From assembly GCF_963676815.1 (NCBI RefSeq), contig NZ_OY781365.1, positions 2,824,501-2,888,500 of the forward strand: a stretch of 64,000 nucleotides of DNA, in the 5' to 3' direction. The notes beneath the pieces were generated by a model, which was not told the DNA's origin, did not search any database, and was given only the letters and a program-made list of their open reading frames with translations. Shown here in pieces: positions 43,707 through 51,742 of the stretch; within the stretch, counting starts at the first letter, position 1, and the number at the start of each line of letters is the position of its first letter. A program made the translations under genes and the position numbers. The stretch comes from an uncultured Draconibacterium sp. (GTDB lineage Bacteria; Bacteroidota; Bacteroidia; Bacteroidales; Prolixibacteraceae).

Positions 43707-46424
43707 TTATTGTTGTTCTGAATTCCATTCCGGAACAATACAAACCGCACTTCTTTTTTGCAACTGCCCTTCAAAATTGTTAAGTGTAGCCTGCATTATT
43801 TCTGAATTATCATCATGGCATGTTAAACAGGCGCCAACGGTTAAAATTGCCTGTTGTTGCTTTATACTCAGTGGCGAAACATTCGAGCGGGTTGCAACTT
43901 TCCCGGTTCGTATTTGCAGAAAATCAATCCAGGCATCGGCCGGTAACCCATCATTCTCGTCGCGTTGGTAAAGTGGCGAAAAAGTCCATTTTCCTTTTCC
44001 TTCAACAATTTCGTACTCCAGTTTTCCTTCGCCATATCCCAATGCAAGTGAGCTGTTATGACAGCTTTTGCAGTCTCTTCCTTCTTTGGTAGTAGTGTGT
44101 GGAGCAACCGGTGCATACAAACGATGAAAAATAGTGGAATTATCGGTGTCGTCGGTAAAGGAGCTTTTATCGATGGTTAAAATCATACCGGGAGCAACCG
44201 GAATTACTTTTGATTTATCGCCTTCGGTGCGAATTCCTAACGAGGGGAGTTTTGCATTATACTCGCCAAAAAATTCTACCCAGCCACCTGTTTGTTCTTG
44301 GTTGGCAACCATGTTATACGATGGTTCGTTTGCGTCGTACTCGTTGTGGCAGCCAATACAAGTTGGCACCCATGACGAGTGACAGCTTGAACAAGCCAAA
44401 TCGGAATGCGCATTACTTCGTGTACATACTTCGGCCGGTGGCGTTAAAGCCATTTTAATTTTGCTGTTTTTGGTTTGTAAAAATGCAGTGTCATTTTCAA
44501 CAAAAGAATTTACCAGGGCGTGGTTGCGTTTTTCGGTCACCAAAAACTCTTTACCCGAAATATTGCCAAGTCGTAAAGCTGCAATTATCGCCGATTCATT
44601 GTCAAGGTTTTCAGCTTTAATTGTTTTCGCATTACCATCAAAATGGCAATCAATACATTGTACATCGGCCTGGTCTTCCTGGTGGGCATAAAGTGTACCG
44701 TCGCCCATTACTTCGTACGAGTGGTGACAGTCAATACATTCCATGCCGAGCTCGTGATGCACATCCTGTTGTTTTTTTACAAATACGCGTTCTCCTTCAA
44801 TTAATCGGTAGTTGTTATCGTTTTGCGGCATTTGTTGTGCTTCAAGTGTAGTTTCGTGCCAACCTTCGTAACTGGTCGAAATCCGTCCGGAGCGGCTGTG
44901 ACATCCAAAACAGTGGTTGTTGCTAATGGCCAAACTAATTGAAGGATGTGCATTTACAATCGTATCTTTTGCCATTGCCAGTGCGGCTTCTGCTTCAGTG
45001 CTGTAATTTAAATGGCAGGCCAAACAACCTCCACCGCGGCTACTCTCATCAATCGGGCCATATTCAGTTTTTGGATTACCGAGGTGACAACGAACGCATA
45101 AATTTCGCAAATGTTCGTCGGCCGCCGAGTTGCCAAGGTGATGTACATTGGCTAATTCGTCCGGATTATCCTGCTCGTTAAATACAAAGCGGTCAACACT
45201 TATCATTCCGCTTAGGGTGGCCATCAGTCCGGTTGGTACGCGTTCAACAATTTCCGGATGACATTGTGTGGTTCCGCACGATTGAGAAGACGTTGATAAA
45301 TTCCCCGGAATGAGGATCATATTATTATGCGACTGATTTTTGCCCGTTGCAAAAGGATTTCCTCCATGGCACGATACACAGCCAATTGCATCTGGCGAAT
45401 GTGAGTCGGTAAAACCATGCGTTTTCGTATGGCATGCCAGGCAACTTTCCTTGCGCCCTTGAATGACTGGCGAGGCAATAGCAGCACCCAAATCAAATTC
45501 GGGTGTTAATTTTACGGCTGGCGATTTAAAATTATTCAGTACTTCGTAGCGATAATTTTCCTGCCACGGACTTTTCCATTGCCAGCGCTCTCCTCTGAAA
45601 AACAAACCGATTAGGGTTAAAACAAGATAAAATGCGGTGAAGACCAGTAAGCTTCGTTTACTAAAAAACATGGTTTTTTCTTTTGCCGAATTAACCAGAT
45701 AGAGCAGTATAAGCAATACCAGGAACACCAGCAATGACCATTCAGGGTGGCTCAGCCAGTGCAGAATTTCCTGGAAACCAACAAAGTACCATGGCCCTTT
45801 TACCGCAGGATTCAGATTGTCGTGCAGCGGTGCGCTAAAAAGATAACTAAATACCAATACGCCAATGATTGAAGCAACAAAATCAAGTAGTGGAGGCCAG
45901 TATTTTCTTCGGCTGTGCTCAATTATTATTACGGCTATAAATACCGTGAAAGTGGCAATGTGGTGCACATAAATTAGCTGGTAACTTTCGGGGTGCCCCA
46001 GTAGCGAAAAGGCAAGTGATTCGCCAATTATGGGAACACGTTCAGCCAGCGTTTGCAATATTTGGCGGGCCTGTTCACTGTCCGAATCACCTTTCAACAG
46101 AAAACCGGTTATCATAGCCAGAAAAATAATCAGCACACCAATACTCAACCGGAATGCCAGTCCTTTTTTTAACTCAATTTTTTGTTTGTAATGGAAATGA
46201 TCGTATAGATGGATAAGACTGAAAATAAGAAAAAACTGCGAACTCCAATAGTGATAGTTTCGGATAAGCGCTGCCCACGGATTGGTAACAATTATGGTAC
46301 TTACGCTTAGGTACGGCGACTCGACATTGAACGGAACAGCAAGTAAAATACCTGATAAAATAACCAGCCAGAACATAGCCACTGCCAGTGTTCCAAATGT
46401 TGTTTTATCTTTTTGCTTTGCCAT
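43707..46424 (-). CDS. Cytochrome b fused to a dodecahaem c-type cytochrome
   Basis: A 905-residue fusion. Residues 1-275 are a cytochrome b: helices with haem-b His pairs in NYHYWSSQFF/IHLYDHFHY and VHHIATFTVF/IIIEHS, plus a C-terminal b6-subunit-IV-like part with HPEWSLL, the counterpart of the quinol-site PEWY motif. Residues from about 328 to the C-terminus carry eleven CxxCH motifs (CLACH, CVSCH, CVRCH, CLACH, CFGCH, CIDCH, CIDCH, CSSCH, CIGCH, CKSCH, CLTCH) and one CxxxxCH (CGTTQCH), so about 12 c-type haems in the periplasm. It follows the Rieske gene with a single base between stop and start. Likely a quinol:multihaem oxidoreductase of the alternative bc type. Confidence 0.85.
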   Translation of the reverse strand: MAKQKDKTTFGTLAVAMFWLVILSGILLAVPFNVESPYLSVSTIIVTNPWAALIRNYHYWSSQFFLIFSLIHLYDHFHYKQKIELKKGLAFRLSIGVLIIFLAMITGFLLKGDSDSEQARQILQTLAERVPIIGESLAFSLLGHPESYQLIYVHHIATFTVFIAVIIIEHSRRKYWPPLLDFVASIIGVLVFSYLFSAPLHDNLNPAVKGPWYFVGFQEILHWLSHPEWSLLVFLVLLILLYLVNSAKEKTMFFSKRSLLVFTAFYLVLTLIGLFFRGERWQWKSPWQENYRYEVLNNFKSPAVKLTPEFDLGAAIASPVIQGRKESCLACHTKTHGFTDSHSPDAIGCVSCHGGNPFATGKNQSHNNMILIPGNLSTSSQSCGTTQCHPEIVERVPTGLMATLSGMISVDRFVFNEQDNPDELANVHHLGNSAADEHLRNLCVRCHLGNPKTEYGPIDESSRGGGCLACHLNYSTEAEAALAMAKDTIVNAHPSISLAISNNHCFGCHSRSGRISTSYEGWHETTLEAQQMPQNDNNYRLIEGERVFVKKQQDVHHELGMECIDCHHSYEVMGDGTLYAHQEDQADVQCIDCHFDGNAKTIKAENLDNESAIIAALRLGNISGKEFLVTEKRNHALVNSFVENDTAFLQTKNSKIKMALTPPAEVCTRSNAHSDLACSSCHSSWVPTCIGCHNEYDANEPSYNMVANQEQTGGWVEFFGEYNAKLPSLGIRTEGDKSKVIPVAPGMILTIDKSSFTDDTDNSTIFHRLYAPVAPHTTTKEGRDCKSCHNSSLALGYGEGKLEYEIVEGKGKWTFSPLYQRDENDGLPADAWIDFLQIRTGKVATRSNVSPLSIKQQQAILTVGACLTCHDDNSEIMQATLNNFEGQLQKRSAVCIVPEWNSEQQ

Positions 46425-46425
46425 C

Positions 46426-46818
46426 TTATCCTTTTACAATTATTGATTTACCGTCGTTGGTAAGCGTAGAATTCACTTCTGTCAGGTTTTTGTAGGCCGG
46501 ACCTTTTATAACATTTCCGCTCAGATCATACTCCGATCCGTGGCACGGACAAACCAGTTTGCCATTCGCCACTTTGTCAATTTTGCATCCTAAATGGCTG
46601 CAATGCGATGAAAATACTCGTGTATTGTCATTGGTGTTCACCACAATAAACCGATCGAAAAACTGCACCTCCTTATTCTTGTTCAAAGGCAGAGTTGCTT
46701 CGCTTGATCCAGAAGTTTCAATGTGCTGTAGTGTTAATTTGTTCCAAATGAATACAAAAAACGATATCATCCCCGCAGTAACAACTTTCAAAAAAACTCT
46801 TCGGTTTTTGATTTCCAT
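46426..46818 (-). CDS. Rieske [2Fe-2S] protein of the bc-type complex
   Basis: A 130-residue protein with an N-terminal membrane anchor (VFLKVVTAGMISFFVFIWNK) that begins with a twin-arginine-like NRRVFLK. The cluster-binding loops are SSHCSHLGCKI (C-x-H) and VCPCHGSEYDLSG (C-x2-H), ending with an Ile-rich strand. It is the iron-sulfur subunit that accepts electrons from quinol at the cytochrome b Qo site. It is one base upstream of the cytochrome b/multihaem fusion, so they form one complex, and is divergent from the molybdoenzyme operon. A -7 box, TACATTTG, lies just upstream (46836-46843). Confidence 0.9.
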   Translation of the reverse strand: MEIKNRRVFLKVVTAGMISFFVFIWNKLTLQHIETSGSSEATLPLNKNKEVQFFDRFIVVNTNDNTRVFSSHCSHLGCKIDKVANGKLVCPCHGSEYDLSGNVIKGPAYKNLTEVNSTLTNDGKSIIVKG

Positions 46819-46835
46819 TCGTATTTACTTTGGCA

Positions 46836-46843
46836 CAAATGTA
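46836..46843 (-). promoter_or_regulatory. -7 box of the Rieske-cytochrome b gene pair
   Basis: CAAATGTA on the plus strand reads TACATTTG (TAnnTTTG) on the minus strand, 18 bp before the Rieske ATG, implying a very short leader. Confidence 0.4.
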
Positions 46844-47150
46844 GTAATTTGAGAAATCTCGTTGCGTGTAAATTTTCTGTTTAATAAAACTTAAGAAAGT
46901 GCCCTAAGTCACAAAAAGCTATTAAATCAAACTTTATTTCTAAATAGATCAAGAAAAGACCGTTTTAAAAGAAGTCCCGATATGTTAAAGAACCTATTTC
47001 CAAATCAGGTTACACTAACATTTATCTTTAATTTTAATATCTCCTTTTTGAAGTGTGCAAATTGCTGTATACAAGTATTATAGGATTGATAGGATAGGTT
47101 CTTTTGAGGTAGTTATCGTGCTTATTTTTAATGGTTTCAAATTAAGGACA

Positions 47151-47164
47151 TTGATAACCATTGT
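47151..47164. promoter_or_regulatory. Possible Fnr-like operator
   Basis: TTGAT-AACC-ATTGT matches the FNR consensus TTGAT-N4-ATCAA in the left half and two of five bases in the right half. It is just upstream of the -7 box at 47178 and an Fnr-family gene is nearby. Weak evidence. Confidence 0.25.
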
Positions 47165-47177
47165 GTAAAATCATTTT

Positions 47178-47185
47178 TATATTTG
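47178..47185 (+). promoter_or_regulatory. -7 box of the molybdoenzyme-rhodanese operon
   Basis: TATATTTG (TAnnTTTG). It would start transcription near 47192, leaving a 5' leader of about 220 bases. Confidence 0.45.
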
Positions 47186-47219
47186 CCCGATATCTAAAAA
47201 TATAGATAGGTATATATGA

Positions 47220-47276
47220 ATAACTGTAAAAAGATGCTAAACTCTTATTCTTTAGCACTTTTCAAAAAGCAGTTAT
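47220..47276 (+). ncRNA. Structured 5' leader hairpin of the molybdoenzyme operon
   Basis: Nested complementary segments: ATAACTG (47220-47226) with CAGTTAT (47270-47276), AAAAG (47229-47233) with CTTTT (47258-47262), GCTAAA (47236-47241) with TTTAGC (47251-47256), closing on a 9-base loop. About 18 bp of total pairing in a 57-base segment. Could be a regulatory leader; no known riboswitch class recognised. Confidence 0.4.
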
Positions 47277-47331
47277 ACAAACTGAATAAAGGAGATAGGA
47301 TATACTTTAAGGTATAGAAAATATAACAACC

Positions 47332-47400
47332 ATGATGAATGCTTTACTGATCAACAATTCAGATAAAAAAGCATTTTTTCATGAGTTACCATTAAAATAA
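47332..47400 (+). CDS. Possible 22-codon leader peptide
   Basis: Open frame starting ATGATGAATGC and ending TAA 13 bp before the molybdoenzyme ATG, coding MMNALLINNSDKKAFFHELP followed by LK. No ribosome site can be judged in this phylum, and it could be chance. Listed because it lies in a long leader right before the first structural gene. Confidence 0.25.
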   Translation: MMNALLINNSDKKAFFHELPLK

Positions 47401-47413
47401 ACTATTTAGACGA

Positions 47414-49669
47414 ATGAAGACAAGACGGGATTTTATCAAAATTTCAACTGCCGGTGCCGGAGCTGCAGCGTTAAGCTTTAAGGCATTTGGTTCGAAAGGT
47501 TTTGGCCTTTTTGAATCAAAAACAGAAGGACCGGTAAGTGATGAGGATCTTACTCCGTATCCAACTTATTGCGAAGTATGTTTTTGGAAATGTGCTGCGT
47601 GGGCTTATGTCGACAAAAGCGGAACTATACGAAAAGTTGTTGGTAACAAGAACGACCCGCACTGCAACGGCCGGTTGTGCCCAAGGGGTACCGGTGGTGT
47701 TGGTATGGTTTACGACGAAGACCGCTTAAAAACACCATTAATAAGAGATACGCGCAAGGATGGTACTCAGTATTTTCGTGAAGCAACCTGGGATGAGGCA
47801 CTGAACAAAGTTGCCGATAAAATGAAGGAAGTGAAAGAGAAGTACGGTCCTGAATCTTTCGGATTGTTCAATCACGGAACTCCCGGAGGTCATTTTCACC
47901 ACTTGTTGCGGGCTTATGGTTCGGAGAGTAATGCCGAGCCGGCATTTGCTAACTGTCGTGGACCACGTTCGTCGGCTTATTTTTCAACTTTTGGAGCTTA
48001 TGTAGGTTCTCCGGAATGTACCGATATCAGAGATACAAAATGTTTGGTACTTATTGGTTCGCATCTGGGCGAGAATATGCACAACTCGCAGGTACAGGAA
48101 ATGTCGGATGCCATTGATAACGGCGCAACCATTATTACTGTTGATCCGCGTTTTTCAACTGCAGCGGCGCACTCCAATCATTGGCTACCCATTAAACCGG
48201 CAACCGATATTGCTTTGTTAATGGCATGGATTCACGTGTTGATTTACGAAGGTTTATATGATAAAGATTACGTTGAGCAATACACATTTGGCCTTGATTA
48301 TTTAAAAGACCATGTTAAAGATATGACTCCGGAGTGGGCGTATGGTATCACTACTATTGAGCCGGAAGAAATTAGAAGAACTGCCCGTGCCATGGCCGGT
48401 GCTGCTCCTTCTGTTATTATTCATCCGGGACGACACGTGGTTTGGTACGGAGATGATACACAACGCGGACGTGCGATGGCAATTCTAACTGCATTGTTAG
48501 GGGCGTGGGGAAAACGCGGAGGATTGTATTTCCCTGAGAGTGTGTCGGTTCCTGCTTATCCACATCCACATTTTCCTGAGCCGGAATGGACATGGAAAGA
48601 CTGGAACGAAGATCGGTTTCCGCTGGCAACAATGGGAATTACAACTGAGGCACTAAGAGCGTCAATTCCAAGATACAACTATAAACACCAACTAAAAGCA
48701 TGGTTGGTGGCCGGAACAAACCTGCCGCTTTCGATGCCGGATAAACCGCTGTTTAAAGAAGCTGCCGATTCGGTTGAGTTTATAGCCGTTATGGATACTA
48801 TGCCAATGGATATTACGGGTTATGCCGATGTGGTTTTCCCGGAAGCAACTTATCTGGAGCGTTACGATGTAATTCGATCAGCAGCCAACCGCGAGCCAAA
48901 CATTGCCTTGCGTATGCCGGCTATCGAACCAAAATACGATTCGAAACCGGGTTGGTGGATTGCCAAACAAATTGGTGAAAGACTTGGATTGCACGATTAC
49001 TTTAACTACGATGATTATTCGGAAGTGATTGACTGGCAGTTGAAGCAATTAGGCACCTCGCTGGAAGAAATGAAGAAAATTGGCGTTAAAAAATATCCGC
49101 GTAAAAGTGGACCGCTTTATTTGGGAGATGGCGAAGATTTTGAATTCAACACCACAACCGGAAAAATTGAACTGTATTCGGTTGATTTCGCCGACCACGG
49201 TTTTGATGCCATTCCAAAATATACCAAACATCCTGAGCCACCGCAAAATTTCTACCGCCTTATATACGGCCGTGCACCAATGCACACGTTCAGTCGTACA
49301 TCAAACAACCCGAACTTATCAGATTTGATGAGCGAAAACAGTGTGTGGGTAAATCCAAAAGTTGCCGATTTATGGGGACTTAAAAACGGACAGGAAGTGT
49401 GGCTTAAAAACCAGGACGATGCAATTACATCGTTCCCTGTAAAAGTTCGGATAACCGAGCGTATTCGATGGGATTCGGTTTACATGGTTCACGGATTTGG
49501 ACATAGTAACAAAAAACTCTCGAGGGCATTCGGAAGAGGTGCCAGCGATACCGAAATGATTACCAATGTTGTGGTTGACCCTGTTATGGGCGGTACCGGA
49601 ATGAGAGGAAACTTTATAACATTTTTAACAGAAGATCCTGCAGGGGAGAGAAAGGAGGTTAAAGCATGA
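47414..49669 (+). CDS. Tat-exported molybdopterin oxidoreductase, Psr/Phs type catalytic subunit
   Basis: A 751-residue DMSO-reductase-superfamily enzyme with a twin-arginine signal (TRRDFIKISTAGAGAAALSF). The N-terminal 4Fe-4S site is YCEVCFWKC (Cys53, 56, 60) completed by LCPRG (Cys89). A likely Mo ligand is Cys181 in ANCRGPRSSAYF. The Mo-bis-MGD domains follow with DPRFSTAAAHSNHWL, HPGRHVVWYGDDTQRGRA and MGGTGMRGNFI near the C-terminus. Together with the ferredoxin and NrfD genes immediately downstream it forms a PsrABC/PhsABC-like membrane complex on the periplasmic face. Candidate substrates are polysulfide, thiosulfate, tetrathionate, selenate or arsenate; the sequence does not decide. 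Its stop overlaps the ferredoxin gene start by 4 bp. Confidence 0.9.
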   Translation: MKTRRDFIKISTAGAGAAALSFKAFGSKGFGLFESKTEGPVSDEDLTPYPTYCEVCFWKCAAWAYVDKSGTIRKVVGNKNDPHCNGRLCPRGTGGVGMVYDEDRLKTPLIRDTRKDGTQYFREATWDEALNKVADKMKEVKEKYGPESFGLFNHGTPGGHFHHLLRAYGSESNAEPAFANCRGPRSSAYFSTFGAYVGSPECTDIRDTKCLVLIGSHLGENMHNSQVQEMSDAIDNGATIITVDPRFSTAAAHSNHWLPIKPATDIALLMAWIHVLIYEGLYDKDYVEQYTFGLDYLKDHVKDMTPEWAYGITTIEPEEIRRTARAMAGAAPSVIIHPGRHVVWYGDDTQRGRAMAILTALLGAWGKRGGLYFPESVSVPAYPHPHFPEPEWTWKDWNEDRFPLATMGITTEALRASIPRYNYKHQLKAWLVAGTNLPLSMPDKPLFKEAADSVEFIAVMDTMPMDITGYADVVFPEATYLERYDVIRSAANREPNIALRMPAIEPKYDSKPGWWIAKQIGERLGLHDYFNYDDYSEVIDWQLKQLGTSLEEMKKIGVKKYPRKSGPLYLGDGEDFEFNTTTGKIELYSVDFADHGFDAIPKYTKHPEPPQNFYRLIYGRAPMHTFSRTSNNPNLSDLMSENSVWVNPKVADLWGLKNGQEVWLKNQDDAITSFPVKVRITERIRWDSVYMVHGFGHSNKKLSRAFGRGASDTEMITNVVVDPVMGGTGMRGNFITFLTEDPAGERKEVKA

Positions 49670-50199
49670 GATATGCAATGGCAATCGACACCAAAAAGTG
49701 TGTTGGGTGTGGCGACTGTGTAGTGGCCTGTCAAACAGAAAATAACGTACCACATGGTTACTGCCGCGACTGGATTGTTGAACGCGTTGACGGAACTTAC
49801 CCAAGTTTAAGTCTTGAATTTCGTTCCGAGCGTTGTAATCACTGCGATAATTCTCCGTGTGTAAGATGCTGCCCAACCGGGGCTAGTCATATTGAAGAAG
49901 GTGGAATAGTAACCGTTACCCACGATAAATGTATTGGTTGTGGCGCCTGTATTCAGTCGTGCCCATACGATGCACGTTACTCGCATCCTGATGGTTATGT
50001 TGATAAATGTACTTTCTGCTTGCACCGTGTTCAGAAAGGTCAAAATACGGCTTGCGTTGATGTGTGTCCTACCAAATGTTTGCATTTTGGCGATTTAGAC
50101 GATCCTAACAGTGATGTTTCGCTGGCCATCAAAGACCGCAGCTGGAAGGTACTGGCACCTGAAGCCGGAACAAAACCACAATTGTATTTTCTAACCTAA
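49666..50199 (+). CDS. 4Fe-4S ferredoxin-type electron transfer subunit (PsrB/PhsB-like)
   Basis: A 177-residue iron-sulfur protein with four cluster motifs: CVGCGDCVVAC, RCNHCDNSPCVRCCP, CIGCGACIQSC and KCTFCLHRVQKGQNTACVDVC. That pattern is the DmsB/NrfC/PsrB type, which passes electrons between the membrane quinone subunit and the molybdenum subunit. No own signal peptide; it is carried to the periplasm by the Tat partner. Its ATG overlaps the molybdoenzyme stop (ATGA), and NrfD follows after 20 bp. It predicts a four-cluster wire. Confidence 0.93.
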   Translation: MRYAMAIDTKKCVGCGDCVVACQTENNVPHGYCRDWIVERVDGTYPSLSLEFRSERCNHCDNSPCVRCCPTGASHIEEGGIVTVTHDKCIGCGACIQSCPYDARYSHPDGYVDKCTFCLHRVQKGQNTACVDVCPTKCLHFGDLDDPNSDVSLAIKDRSWKVLAPEAGTKPQLYFLT

Positions 50200-50219
50200 C
50201 ACTTAAAACCTGATAGAAA

Positions 50220-51161
50220 ATGAAAGAAGAATTATTTGTAAGCGGACGAAATATACCGAACATTGATCCGTACCTTAACATATGGCACTGGCAAATTCCA
50301 CTCTACCTGTTTTTGGGAGGTTTAGCTGCCGGAATTTTATTCTTTGCAGGTTACTATGTAGTGCGCGGAAAAGCCGATAAAATGGTAGCAACCGTAAAAA
50401 TTGCACCAATTATTGCGCCCTTGGCACTGGTAATTGGCTTAGGAGCCTTGTTCTGGGATTTAAAACATAAACTGTTTTTCTGGCAATTGTATACCACCGT
50501 GCGTCTCGACTCGCCTATGAGTTGGGGAGCCTGGACACTGATGGCCATCACTCCATTGTCGTTTATTTGGGTAGCCAGTTATATGAAAGAATTGGTGCCG
50601 GGATGGGACTGGAAACTGGAGCTTATTAATAAAGCCGAAGCCTGGGTTATAAAACAACGTGTTGCCATTGCATGGGTGATGATGATTTTGGCAATAATTT
50701 TAGGTGTTTACACCGGTATATTATTGTCGGCGTTTAACGCTCGTCCATTATGGAACACTTCTATTTTAGGGCCACTGTTTCTGGTGTCCGGATTTTCAAC
50801 CGGGCTGGCATCCATTATCTGGATTAGTAAAGATGAAAAAGAAAGGAAGAAATTGAGTCGTATTGATTTAATATTTATCATTATCGAGATCTTCCTGATT
50901 GTGCACCTGTTTATGGGCTTCCGCGCCGGATCGGAAACAGCAATCGAAGCAGCCAACTTGTTCCTTGGCGGACACTTTACCGTGAGTTTTTGGGTGTTTG
51001 TGGTGTTAATCGGTCTGATTTTTCCTGCTTTATTCGAAACACTGGAAATTTGGGGAATGCACGTTCCAAAATGGTTACCTCCGGTAATGATTTTATTTGG
51101 TGGTTTTATGTTCCGTTTTATTATGGTTGAGGCCGGACAGATAACACGTTACCTCTATTGA
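50220..51161 (+). CDS. NrfD/PsrC-family membrane anchor and quinone subunit
   Basis: A 313-residue membrane protein with about eight helices, starting with WHWQIPLYLFLGGLAAGILFF and ending with a basic short tail; typical of NrfD/PsrC, which binds menaquinone and anchors the periplasmic Psr complex. Helix boundaries can be seen at APIIAPLALVIGLGALFWDL, TLMAITPLSFIWVASYM and VAIAWVMMILAIILGVYTGI. It exchanges electrons with the menaquinone pool. It is third in the operon; its end runs within a few bases of the first YeeE-like gene. Confidence 0.9.
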   Translation: MKEELFVSGRNIPNIDPYLNIWHWQIPLYLFLGGLAAGILFFAGYYVVRGKADKMVATVKIAPIIAPLALVIGLGALFWDLKHKLFFWQLYTTVRLDSPMSWGAWTLMAITPLSFIWVASYMKELVPGWDWKLELINKAEAWVIKQRVAIAWVMMILAIILGVYTGILLSAFNARPLWNTSILGPLFLVSGFSTGLASIIWISKDEKERKKLSRIDLIFIIIEIFLIVHLFMGFRAGSETAIEAANLFLGGHFTVSFWVFVVLIGLIFPALFETLEIWGMHVPKWLPPVMILFGGFMFRFIMVEAGQITRYLY

Positions 51162-51181
51162 TAATTTTATACTTAAAGGAT

Positions 51182-51718
51182 ATGAGTTCAAATCAAACAA
51201 ATATACAAGAGCCAAAATACATCAATCCATACCTGGGGGGCGTATTGCTTGGCTTGTTAATTATTGCAACTGTTTATATTACAGGCCGTGGTTTAGGAGC
51301 CAGCGGTGCCATTAAAAGTGCGGTTGTAACTACATCAAATACTGTTGCTCCAAAAGCTACTGAGGCCAACCATTACATGGGACAGTTTCTTAGCGACGAT
51401 CATTCGCCAATGTATTCCTGGTTGGTTTTCGAATCGTTAGGTGTTTTAATTGGTGGTCTGTTGTCGGGTATTGTTTTCGGTCGAGTTAAGAAGTGGAGAA
51501 CCGATCATGGTCCGAAAATTACCAGCAAAAAACGATTGATTCTTGCCGTTATTGGTGGAGCGTTGTTCGGATTAGGTAGCCAGTTTGGCCGCGGATGTAC
51601 CAGTGGTGCAGCCCTAAGCGGCAGCGCAACCTTTGCCTTAGGTGGTGTAATTGTAATGTTTGCCATTTTTGGTACCGGTTATGCCGTAGCGTACTTATTT
51701 AGAAAATTTTGGATTTAG
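51182..51718 (+). CDS. YeeE/YedE-family sulfur transporter half (first half)
   Basis: ATG at 51182 (MSSNQTNIQEPKYINPYLGG) is preferred; a TTG at 51158 overlaps the NrfD stop. About 178 residues with four helices. The key residue is Cys139 in FGRGCTSG, the single cysteine of this protein and the family's conserved transport cysteine region (in TsuA of Spirochaeta thermophila, thiosulfate uptake passes along such cysteines). The second half-transporter follows 24 bp later, so the two together would rebuild a full YeeE. Substrate here is probably a reduced sulfur compound, by inference. Confidence 0.85.
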   Translation: MSSNQTNIQEPKYINPYLGGVLLGLLIIATVYITGRGLGASGAIKSAVVTTSNTVAPKATEANHYMGQFLSDDHSPMYSWLVFESLGVLIGGLLSGIVFGRVKKWRTDHGPKITSKKRLILAVIGGALFGLGSQFGRGCTSGAALSGSATFALGGVIVMFAIFGTGYAVAYLFRKFWI

Positions 51719-51742
51719 TAATCAAAGAAAAACTTAGATAAT

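Larger units (their letters stand above)
46844..47413. other. 595-bp divergent regulatory region (Rieske-cytb / molybdoenzyme operon)
   Basis: No long reading frame. It holds the Rieske -7 box, an Fnr-like half-matching palindrome (TTGATAACCATTGT, 47151-47164), a -7 box TATATTTG (47178-47185) for the plus-strand operon, a multi-segment hairpin (47220-47276) and a 22-codon open frame (47332-47400). The region between about 46850 and 47150 is AT-rich with no structure I can name. Confidence 0.5.

Noticed and set aside
42895..43743. Extended N-terminus of the Fnr-type regulator to 43743
   Set aside because: The extra 53 residues would overlap the 3' end of the multihaem gene and do not resemble the family; ATG 43584 starts directly at the Cys cluster.
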